Shown in pieces: positions 1 through 6,164 of a DNA stretch of 8,019 bases. Both the position numbers and the translations under genes were made by a program. Every line of letters begins with the position of its first letter. Positions within the stretch are counted from its first letter, which is position 1. The notes beneath the pieces were generated by a model. That model worked only from the letters and a program-made list of their open reading frames with translations. It searched no databases and was not told the DNA's origin. The stretch lies in the NCBI GenBank assembly GCA_938005655.1, contig CALLNA010000210.1, forward strand, positions 1-8,019, read 5' to 3'. The DNA is from an uncultured Novosphingobium sp. (GTDB lineage: Bacteria > Pseudomonadota > Alphaproteobacteria > Sphingomonadales > Sphingomonadaceae).

Positions 1-417
1 GCGGCGGTCCGGGAGGCAAGCCTGGTGATCGGCGCGGTGCTGATCCCGGGAGCGGCCGCGCCCAAGCTCGTCACCCGCGACATGATCTCCTCAATGAAGC
101 GCGGAGCGGTGCTGGTCGACATCGCGATCGACCAGGGCGGCTGCTTCGAGACCAGCCATGCCACGACTCATGATGACCCGCTGTTCGTCGTCGACGGCGT
201 GATCCACTACTGCGTGGCGAACATGCCGGGGGCCGTGGCGCGCACCTCGGCCTTCGCGCTCAACAACGCCACGCTGCCCTTCGTGCTCAAGCTGGCCGGC
301 AGGGGCGCGGAAGCCGCGATGGCGGCGGACCGTCATCTTGCCAACGGCCTCAACGTTTCCGACGGCAAGATCCGCCACCGGGCGGTGTCCGAAGCGCTCG
401 GCCTGCCGCTGAACTGA
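1..417 (+). CDS. ald: Alanine dehydrogenase, C-terminal part (gene cut by window start)
   Basis: The enzyme oxidatively deaminates L-alanine to pyruvate and ammonium with NAD+ (and the reverse), in the cytoplasm. Frame 1 is open from the first base and ends in TGA at 415-417, giving 138 residues, roughly the last third of a family of about 370 residues. Seen in the fragment: the end of the NAD-binding domain (LVIGAVLIPGAAAPKLVTRD), then VDIAIDQGGCFE at visible residues 39-50, whose aspartate before QGG matches the known catalytic Asp of the family, then HYCVANMPGAVARTSAFALN at 69-88, the conserved stretch lining the active site. The real start lies left of the window; the GTG at 25 is an internal valine codon. 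The gene converges on the minus-strand operon and ends 47 bases from its last gene, so it is probably not part of that transport unit. The family call is secure. Confidence 0.95.
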   Translation, partial: AAVREASLVIGAVLIPGAAAPKLVTRDMISSMKRGAVLVDIAIDQGGCFETSHATTHDDPLFVVDGVIHYCVANMPGAVARTSAFALNNATLPFVLKLAGRGAEAAMAADRHLANGLNVSDGKIRHRAVSEALGLPLN

Positions 418-464
418 GCCACAGCGGCGTCTGGGCCAGCCCCCGCTTCCAAGGGACACCGCCC

Positions 465-728
465 TCAGCCGGCCTCGGCGGCCGCGCGATAGCGGGCTTC
501 GAGATCGCTCTGCGCGAGCGCCGAATAGCCGCCAAGGCGTACGCCATCGACGACGATCTGCGGCACGCTGCGCGCCTGCCCCTCCAGCCCCAGCCGATCG
601 TACATGGCCGAACGCGCGTCGTTGTCGTCGTAAACGTGGAGCGTGAAGGGAATGCTGCGCGCGTCGAGCCAATCCTTCGCCATCACGCAGTGGCGGCAAC
701 CTGTCTTCGAGTGCACTTCGATCTGCAT
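465..728 (-). CDS. Glutaredoxin-like thiol-disulfide oxidoreductase (CRHC active site)
   Basis: This is an 87-residue cytoplasmic protein with the single-domain glutaredoxin fold. Seen: an N-terminal strand MQIEVHSKTG, a dithiol motif C11-R-H-C14, the cis-proline segment SVPQI (Pro56), and the DG...LGGYSAL turn (Gly66-Gly67) that binds glutathione in the family. Length matches small bacterial glutaredoxins. Family members usually carry CPYC; here the middle residues are Arg-His, so redox potential and substrate choice may differ. Start choice: two ATG codons lie in tandem (729-731 and 726-728). The ribosome site at 735-742 is 3 bases from the first and 6 from the second, so the second is preferred; 731 would add one Met. 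It is the last gene of the minus-strand train, 41 bases after the S9 peptidase. A glutathione-dependent reductase role is likely, but its link to the transporter is unclear. Confidence 0.88.
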   Translation of the reverse strand: MQIEVHSKTGCRHCVMAKDWLDARSIPFTLHVYDDNDARSAMYDRLGLEGQARSVPQIVVDGVRLGGYSALAQSDLEARYRAAAEAG

Positions 729-734
729 CATGCG

Positions 735-742
735 TCCTTCCC
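735..742 (-). promoter_or_regulatory. Ribosome binding site of the glutaredoxin-like gene
   Basis: On the minus strand GGGAAGGA lies here, followed by CGC and two tandem ATG codons. The 6-base spacing to the second ATG (726-728) is better than the 3-base spacing to the first (729-731), so this site decides the start. It gives the gene its own initiation, unlike the overlapping junctions upstream in the operon. Confidence 0.6.
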
Positions 743-769
743 AAAGCATCGGCGGCCCGTCCGGCCCCG

Positions 770-2701
770 CTATTCCGGCTCCCGCAGGTGCCGCGTCAGC
801 CAGGCGATGATCCTGTCCATCCGCTCGACCTGGAGAGGCAGGGCGAGCGAGTGGACGTAATCGTGCCCCACACCCTCGAAGACGTGCATCTCCGCCGCCT
901 TGCCGAGATCGCGGAGGGCCGCATGGAACCGCGTCGCCTGCGGCAGGGGGCAACGCCGGTCGGCATCGCCGTGGAGGATGAGGATGGGAGTCGCGACCCG
1001 GTCGGCGAGATGGATCGGCGAGACCTCGCGCAGGGCCGCCGCATTGGTCGAGGCGCCCACCTGGCTCGCGACGTAGCGCTCGCCGATGTCGCTGGTCTCC
1101 GCGAACGAGATCCAGTCGGAGATCGAGCGCTCCGCGACCACCGCGCGGAACCTGTCGCTCCGGCAGATCGCCAGGTTCGTCACGAAGCCGCCGTAGCTGC
1201 CGCCCATGAGGAAGGCGTTCTCTCCATCGATCCAGGGATAGTGGGCGGCGAGATGGTCGACGAGCAGCCAGAGGTCGTCCATGTCCCTCGACCCCACGGC
1301 GCCCAGCGCGCTCGCCGCATAGCCCTGGCCCCAGCCGATGCTGCCGATCAGGTTGGCGAACATGACGCAGAACCCGGCGTTCACCATCCGGTCGACGAGA
1401 TAGCTGTAGGAAGACGTGGCCGCCGCATGGGGTCCACCGTGGATGACGATCGCCAGAGGCGCCTTCGACGCCTCGGACGCTGGGGAATGGAACAGGAAGT
1501 ATTGCTGCCGTCCGGCGGGCGCCCACAGCGAGGCGGCGAAGCCCTCCACCACCTTCTCGACGGGATAGGCCTGCTCGGCGAAGCGGTTGCAGTGGGTCAG
1601 GCGTTCGAGCGCGCCGCCATGGCCGACGTAGACCTCGCCCGGATTGTTTTCGGTTCGGCCGATGACGGCGAAGCCGAAGCCGTCCGCGGTCGGCCAGCAG
1701 GCGAATTCGGCGACATCCACGGCCTCGTCGGTCAGGCAGGTCAACTCCCCCGTCTCGGCCACCTTGACCAGCCGGACCCTGCCCCCGACGGTCGCGCAGG
1801 TTATCACGTCGGCTTGGCCATGGGGCTTGCGGACGTCGGCCGGCACCACGCCCTGCGTATCGGTCAGGCCGAAATTGCCCAGGTGCACGTCGAGCCGCGA
1901 CGAGCGACAGGTCGCTTCGGACGTGCGGGTGTCGACGACGAACAGTTCGTTCTTCGTGCAGGTCGAATAGGCCCGGTCGTTGGCCAGGACGACCAGGGCG
2001 TCTCCGTCCTCCGCATAGTTGAACGAATAGATATAGGCGGCCGTGGCGGCCGCGACCTCGCGCTCCTCGTCGAACAGGTAGCGCCGGATCTCGCCGTTGG
2101 TCTCGACGAGGGTGTTGTCCCGGAAGGCCGCGTCCATGCGCAGGTAGGCGAGTTCGGTCCCGCCCGGACACCACCGCAGCGATTCCATCGCGATATCGCC
2201 CGAGGCGATCTCGACCTCGCGCACCGGATGCTGCCCGGGCTCGACAACCAGCAGGCGATAGAGCCTTCGGCCAAGCACGCCGACCCTGCCGCCGCTCATG
2301 TCGTCGACGACCGCCTCCTCGGAACTGGCCTCGACGATCGCCAGACGCTTCCCGCAGGGGGAAGGCAGGAAGCGCACGATTTCACCGTTCGAGACGTAGC
2401 GCTCGCTCTCGCTGCCGTCGGCGAGCGAGAGGCTGTGGATGCGGCCTGCGCGAAGGAACAGGATCGACCCGTCCGACGGATCCCAATGATAGGTCGGCGC
2501 CTCGAAGTCCTCGAACGCGGCGTCGAGCGGAGGATGGCCGGGAAGCGACAGGACCCGCAGACGCGCGCTAGGCTTCGTCGCGCCGTCGTCAGCGGCGAAA
2601 CGCTCGATGAACGCCAGCCTGGTCCCGCACGGGCTCGCCGTCAGGTGGCTGAAGGTGTGCATGGAATACAAATGGTCCGGACCATCGGAAACGGCGCTCA
2701 T
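770..2701 (-). CDS. S9 family serine peptidase (prolyl oligopeptidase / acylaminoacyl-peptidase type)
   Basis: This is a 643-residue hydrolase expected to cleave short or modified peptides. The N-terminal part (about residues 15-385) has repeated beta-propeller blade signatures such as SPCGTRLAFIER, WDPSDGSILFLR, SPCGKRLAIVE and CPGGTELAYLR. The C-terminal alpha/beta-hydrolase part (about 390-643) has the HGGPH oxyanion-hole segment at 421-425, the nucleophile motif GGSYGG with Ser502, HGDADRRCPL with the likely catalytic Asp581, and GVGHDY with His613. The catalytic triad thus looks complete. No signal peptide or membrane segment is seen, so it should act in the cytoplasm. The start ATG (2699-2701) overlaps the ATPase stop as ATGA; upstream in-frame starts would lie deeper inside the ATPase gene. 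Tight coupling to an importer suggests it processes the imported ligand (inference). The exact S9 subfamily and substrate cannot be fixed from sequence; a lasso-peptide isopeptidase-like role is one option because those enzymes are also S9 proteins. Confidence 0.93.
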   Translation of the reverse strand: MSAVSDGPDHLYSMHTFSHLTASPCGTRLAFIERFAADDGATKPSARLRVLSLPGHPPLDAAFEDFEAPTYHWDPSDGSILFLRAGRIHSLSLADGSESERYVSNGEIVRFLPSPCGKRLAIVEASSEEAVVDDMSGGRVGVLGRRLYRLLVVEPGQHPVREVEIASGDIAMESLRWCPGGTELAYLRMDAAFRDNTLVETNGEIRRYLFDEEREVAAATAAYIYSFNYAEDGDALVVLANDRAYSTCTKNELFVVDTRTSEATCRSSRLDVHLGNFGLTDTQGVVPADVRKPHGQADVITCATVGGRVRLVKVAETGELTCLTDEAVDVAEFACWPTADGFGFAVIGRTENNPGEVYVGHGGALERLTHCNRFAEQAYPVEKVVEGFAASLWAPAGRQQYFLFHSPASEASKAPLAIVIHGGPHAAATSSYSYLVDRMVNAGFCVMFANLIGSIGWGQGYAASALGAVGSRDMDDLWLLVDHLAAHYPWIDGENAFLMGGSYGGFVTNLAICRSDRFRAVVAERSISDWISFAETSDIGERYVASQVGASTNAAALREVSPIHLADRVATPILILHGDADRRCPLPQATRFHAALRDLGKAAEMHVFEGVGHDYVHSLALPLQVERMDRIIAWLTRHLREPE

Positions 2702-4356
2702 CGCTCGGCCTGCCATGACCTTGCGGCGGCCGCGATGAGGCAATTGGTGTATTCGTGCGAGGGCCGGGTGAACACCGCCTCGGCCTCGCCGGCCTCGACC
2801 AGCCTGCCGTTGCTGAACACGGCGACGCGATCGGCGATCTGCCGCACGACTGCCAGGTCATGGGATATGAAGATCATGCTGAGGCAGGGCCTTTCCTGTT
2901 GCAATTTGGCCAGAAGGCGCAGGATTTCCGCCTGAATGGAAACGTCGAGCGCTGAGGTCGGCTCGTCCAGGATCAGCACGGCCGGGTCCAGCGCCAGGGC
3001 GCGGCCGATCGCCACGCGCTGGAGCTGCCCCCCGCTGACCTGGTGCGGGAACCGGCCGAAATAGTCGGCATTCAGGCCGACCATCTCGAGCAGCTCGACC
3101 GCCCGGCGCTGCCGGGAACGCCCGTCGCCGATCCGATGGATGCGAAGCGGCTCCGCCAGGGACTGACCGATCCGCCGCCGCGGGTCGAACGAGGCATGGG
3201 GGTTCTGGAACACCACCTGGATCTGGCGCGCCAGTTCCTTCCTCGTCCATCGGCCGGCGGCGGTCGGAACGCCCTGCCAGATGACCTCGCCCCGCGTCGG
3301 ATTGAGCAGTTGCGCCATGAGCGAGCCGACGGTGCTCTTGCCCGAGCCCGACTCCCCGATGATGCCGAAGGTCTCGCCGGGCCTTATTGCCAGCGAAACG
3401 TCCTGCACCGCATATTTGACGGGGCGGCCGCCGATCCTCTCCGCCCAGCTTTCGCCATAGGCGTAGCTGACGTTCTGCAATCGCAGGACGTCGGTCGTGT
3501 CGCAGCCGGCCTCCGGCACGCCAACGGGTGCTGCCTTGCCGTCACGCGGCTCGAACCGCGGCGCGGCATCGAGCAGCATACGGGTATAGGGGCTCTCGGG
3601 CGCGGCGAGGATGCGCTCCGCCGGCCCGTCCTCGACAATCGCGCCGGCGCGCGCGATCACGATCCGCTGGGCCATGGTCGCGACGAGGCCGAGATCATGG
3701 CTGACGAACAGCATCCCCATCTGCCGCTCGCGGCAAAGCGTCTTGAGAAGCTCGACGATCCCGGTCCCGATCGAGACGTCCAGGGCCGCCGTCGGCTCAT
3801 CGGCGAGAAGCAGCTCGGGATCGCAGCTCAGCGCGATCGCAATGGCGACCCGCTGCTGCATCCCGCCCGAAAGCTGGTGGGGATAGCGGTCCACGATCAA
3901 GTCCGGATCGTCGATGCGAACCTGGGCGAGAAGTTCCTTGGCCAGCTCGCGGGCGCGCGGGCGGCTCAAGGGGCGATGCGCCCTCAGCGCATCGACGAGC
4001 TGCGTTCCGATCCGATGCACCGGGCTCAACGCCGCCGCAGGGTTCTGGAAGACCATCGCGATCTTGCGGCCGCGCAGGGACCTGAGCTGCGCCTCCGTCG
4101 CCCGCACGAGATCGAGGCCGTCGAAATGGATCGCCCCGCCCGTCACGGCCACCTTTCCCGGCAGGAGGCCCAGGATCGCCTGGCAGAGCATGCTCTTGCC
4201 CGAGCCGGATTCGCCGACCAGCGCGACGATCTCACCCTCGCCGATGTCAAGCGACACGTCGCGCAGGATCACCTTGCCATCCCGCTGGGCGGAATTGGCG
4301 ACGCTCAGATGGCGGACCGACAGAAGCGGCGCGCGGGACGAGGCAGGCGCGTTCAC
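2698..4356 (-). CDS. Fused double ATP-binding protein of a peptide/metallophore-type ABC importer
   Basis: This 552-residue protein powers import through the two permeases encoded just upstream. It holds two full ABC domains in one chain, equal to a DppD-DppF fusion; GsiA and YejF are known proteins of this design. Domain 1: Walker A GESGSGKS (48-55), Q-loop FQNP (Gln104), signature LSGGMQQ (162-168), Walker B ending DEP (186-188), switch His220. Domain 2: Walker A GESGSGKS (334-341), FQNP (Gln384), signature VSGGQLQ (440-446), Walker B DEP (464-466), switch His499. Both sites look catalytically intact. The residues after each switch histidine carry the short C-terminal region typical of oligopeptide ATPases, for instance SPYTRMLLDAAP (255-266) and SHEYTNCLIAAA (533-544). 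The start is GTG at 4354-4356, overlapping the permease stop as GTGA, with a strong ribosome site 7 bases upstream; longer versions would run into the permease gene. The end overlaps the S9 peptidase start as ATGA. Confidence 0.95.
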   Translation of the reverse strand: MNAPASSRAPLLSVRHLSVANSAQRDGKVILRDVSLDIGEGEIVALVGESGSGKSMLCQAILGLLPGKVAVTGGAIHFDGLDLVRATEAQLRSLRGRKIAMVFQNPAAALSPVHRIGTQLVDALRAHRPLSRPRARELAKELLAQVRIDDPDLIVDRYPHQLSGGMQQRVAIAIALSCDPELLLADEPTAALDVSIGTGIVELLKTLCRERQMGMLFVSHDLGLVATMAQRIVIARAGAIVEDGPAERILAAPESPYTRMLLDAAPRFEPRDGKAAPVGVPEAGCDTTDVLRLQNVSYAYGESWAERIGGRPVKYAVQDVSLAIRPGETFGIIGESGSGKSTVGSLMAQLLNPTRGEVIWQGVPTAAGRWTRKELARQIQVVFQNPHASFDPRRRIGQSLAEPLRIHRIGDGRSRQRRAVELLEMVGLNADYFGRFPHQVSGGQLQRVAIGRALALDPAVLILDEPTSALDVSIQAEILRLLAKLQQERPCLSMIFISHDLAVVRQIADRVAVFSNGRLVEAGEAEAVFTRPSHEYTNCLIAAAARSWQAER

Positions 4357-5198
4357 GAGAGGACCTTCCTCAGGCGCGGGTCCAGCCGGTCGCGCAGCAG
4401 GTCTCCGGCCAGGCCGACCCCGAGGATCGCCAGGGTGATCGCCGCGCCCGGGAGGACGGCAACCCACCAGCTCGTCGCGAGGTAGGGCCTGCCGTCGTTG
4501 AGCATGGCCCCCCACGAAATCGTCTGGCTGTCCATTCCGAAGCCCAGGAAGCCCAGCGAGGCTTCGGCGAGGATCGCGCTGGCGACGCCGCCGGTGGCCA
4601 GCACGATGAAGGTCGACAGCACGTTGGGCGCGATATGCATGAGGATGATGGAGGCATGGCTCGCGCCCATCGCTCGCGCCGCCTTCACGAAGGGGCGCTC
4701 CTTCAGGCTCATCACCTCGCTGCGCGTGACCCGGGCATAGGTGACCCAGGTGGTGAGACCGATGACCAGGACCAGGGATGCGAACCCCTGCCCCAGGATG
4801 GCCGAGAAGGTGATCATCACGAGCAGCAGCGGCAGCGACAGCAGCGCATCAACCACCAGCGAGATCGCCCGGTCGGCCAGCCCGGAGAAATAGCCGGAGA
4901 TCATGCCGAGCAGGAAGCCCAGGCCGCCCGCGACGACCGAGGCGGCGATGCCCACGCACAGGGACACCCGCGACCCGTAGATCAGCCGGCTGAGCATATC
5001 CCGGCCCAGCTCGTCGGTGCCGAGCGGGAACGCCATGCTGCCGCCGTCCGACCAGGCGGGCGGCAGCAGCCTTCGTCCGAGGTCGATCGCCGCCGGATCG
5101 TGCGGCGCGATCAGCGGCGCCAGCAGCGCGCAGCCGACGATGAGGCCGCATATCGCGAGTCCCGCAAGGCCCGGCCGATCATGGCTCAGAGAAGACAT
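4353..5198 (-). CDS. ABC transporter permease, DppC/OppC type
   Basis: This is a 281-residue inner-membrane permease, half of the transmembrane channel, paired with the DppB-type protein encoded just upstream. Seen: a first membrane segment at about residues 11-31 followed by APHDP (31-35), then FPLGTDELGRDMLSRLIYGSR (57-77), a signature of the DppC/OppC/NikC group. Several further hydrophobic segments follow (about 80-100, 111-134, 137-150, 194-212 and 243-265). The EAA-loop that docks on the ATPase is clear: KAARAMGASHASIILMHIAP (172-191) with the conserved Gly and His-x-x-Pro. Length fits the family. The start ATG at 5196-5198 has GGGAG 7 bases upstream and follows the DppB-type stop by 33 bases. 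The stop TGA overlaps the ATPase GTG. Substrate is not readable from the permease; dipeptide, oligopeptide, nickel or metallophore carriers all share this form. Confidence 0.94.
   Translation of the reverse strand: MSSLSHDRPGLAGLAICGLIVGCALLAPLIAPHDPAAIDLGRRLLPPAWSDGGSMAFPLGTDELGRDMLSRLIYGSRVSLCVGIAASVVAGGLGFLLGMISGYFSGLADRAISLVVDALLSLPLLLVMITFSAILGQGFASLVLVIGLTTWVTYARVTRSEVMSLKERPFVKAARAMGASHASIILMHIAPNVLSTFIVLATGGVASAILAEASLGFLGFGMDSQTISWGAMLNDGRPYLATSWWVAVLPGAAITLAILGVGLAGDLLRDRLDPRLRKVLS
4364..4371 (-). promoter_or_regulatory. Ribosome binding site of the fused ATPase gene
   Basis: Minus-strand GAGGAAGG lies here, 7 bases before the GTG start at 4354-4356 and inside the last codons of the upstream permease gene. 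It supports the GTG start over the in-frame upstream ATG at 4515. The first five bases of the site pair exactly with the TCCTC that follows at 4359-4363 (see findings). Confidence 0.65.
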
Positions 5199-5205
5199 GC
5201 AGTCG

Positions 5206-5210
5206 CTCCC
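5206..5210 (-). promoter_or_regulatory. Ribosome binding site of the DppC-type permease gene
   Basis: Minus-strand GGGAG sits 7 bases before the ATG at 5196-5198, in the 33-base spacer between the two permease genes. It supports this start and implies separate initiation at this junction. Confidence 0.5.
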
Positions 5211-5231
5211 GTCAGCGCGGCGGAGGATCGG

Positions 5232-6164
5232 TCAGGCAAGGCGAATTCGCGGATCGAGCCGGGCATAGAGGATGTCGGTGAGCAGGTTGGTGCCGACGAC
5301 GAGACCGGCGATGAACAGCACCGACGCCTGGACCAGCGGCATGTCCCGCGACGACAGGGCGGAGACGGCAAGCTGGCCCATGCCCGGCCAGGAGAACAGG
5401 GTCTCGATCACCAGCACCCCGCCCATCAGGTGCGGAATCTGCAACATGACCACGGTGAGGATCGGCAGCAGGGCATTGCCCAGCCCGTACTTCAGGACGA
5501 CCGTCCGTCGCGGCAGGCCCCGCGCCCGGGCAGCGCGGACGAAATCCTGATTCAGCGTCTCGAGCAGCGCGGTCCGGACGAGCCGGGCGTTCTGCGCTCC
5601 AAGGCTCACCCCCAGCGTCACCGCCGGCAGCACAAGGTTGCGGAACGAGCCGCCGCCCGAGACGGGAAACCACCCCAGCGACACGGCGAGCACCATGATG
5701 AGGAGCATACCCAGGAAGAACGAGGGCACCGACTTCCCCGCGATGACCAGCACCGACAGGATCGTGTCGACCCGCCGGCCGTGATTGACCGCCGAAGCGA
5801 TGCCGATCGCCGCGCCGACCACGATCGAGACGAGCATCGCCGCCAGCCCCAGCTCGACGGTGGCCGGAATGCGCTCGACGACGAGCGACATCGCCGGCTC
5901 GCCGTATTTCAGCGAGGTTCCGAAATCGCCGTGCAGCAGCCTGCCGACGTAGATCGCGAACTGGACATAGATCGGCTTGTCCAGGCCGATCGCCTGGGCG
6001 AACCGGGCGCGGTCCTCTGCCGTAGCGGTGTCGGGCAGCAGGGCATCGAGCGGATCGCCAGCGGAGCGGACGAGCACGAAGACCCCGGCCAGGATCAGCG
6101 CCATGACGAAAAGGGCATATCCCGCCGATCGCGCGTAGGACCATTTCCTGCCCGGGGAAGCCAT
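5232..6164 (-). CDS. ABC transporter permease, DppB/OppB type
   Basis: This is a 310-residue inner-membrane permease and partner of the DppC-type protein. Seen: an N-terminal membrane segment (about 12-33), then RSAGDPLDALLPDTATAEDR with IGLDKPIYVQFAIYVGRLLHGDFGTS at about 59-84, which is the classic DppB/NikB/OppB N-terminal periplasmic pattern (LGLD.P...QF..Y......GDFG.S). The core membrane segments lie at about 104-124, 135-163, 175-190, 230-255 and 282-300. The ATPase-docking EAA loop is FVRAARARGLPRRTVVLKYG (208-227). Length is normal for the family. The start ATG (6162-6164) shares one base with the stop of the binding-protein gene (TGATG) and has no good ribosome site of its own, which suggests translational coupling. 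It forms the channel for the ligand delivered by the binding lipoprotein. Confidence 0.95.
   Translation of the reverse strand: MASPGRKWSYARSAGYALFVMALILAGVFVLVRSAGDPLDALLPDTATAEDRARFAQAIGLDKPIYVQFAIYVGRLLHGDFGTSLKYGEPAMSLVVERIPATVELGLAAMLVSIVVGAAIGIASAVNHGRRVDTILSVLVIAGKSVPSFFLGMLLIMVLAVSLGWFPVSGGGSFRNLVLPAVTLGVSLGAQNARLVRTALLETLNQDFVRAARARGLPRRTVVLKYGLGNALLPILTVVMLQIPHLMGGVLVIETLFSWPGMGQLAVSALSSRDMPLVQASVLFIAGLVVGTNLLTDILYARLDPRIRLA

Noticed and set aside
418..464. Possible two-way terminator between the converging ald and glutaredoxin genes
   Set aside because: A weak nested inverted repeat (GCGG/CCGC around CTGGGCCAG, 424-446) is visible, but the stem is broken and no T-run follows on either strand.
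465..2174. Long minus-strand frame that reads through the peptidase gene in another frame into the glutaredoxin
   Set aside because: Only the last 87 residues look like a protein family; the upstream part is an out-of-frame reading of the peptidase gene, so this is not a fusion.
2707..2743. Earlier in-frame starts for the S9 peptidase (ATG near 2716 and the frame start at 2743)
   Set aside because: They add up to 14 Arg-rich residues inside the ATPase gene without a clear ribosome site, whereas the ATGA overlap at 2698-2701 is the usual coupled start.
788..2935. 715-codon open frame on the plus strand opposite the S9 peptidase
   Set aside because: It is in exact codon register with the peptidase gene, so it stays open only because TTA, CTA and TCA codons are avoided in this GC-rich gene. 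Its translation has no recognisable domain and is rich in Arg, Gly, Asp and His.
3043..4485. 480-codon plus-strand open frame opposite the ATPase
   Set aside because: It is in register with an ATPase that shows every ABC motif twice; the shadow has none of its own.
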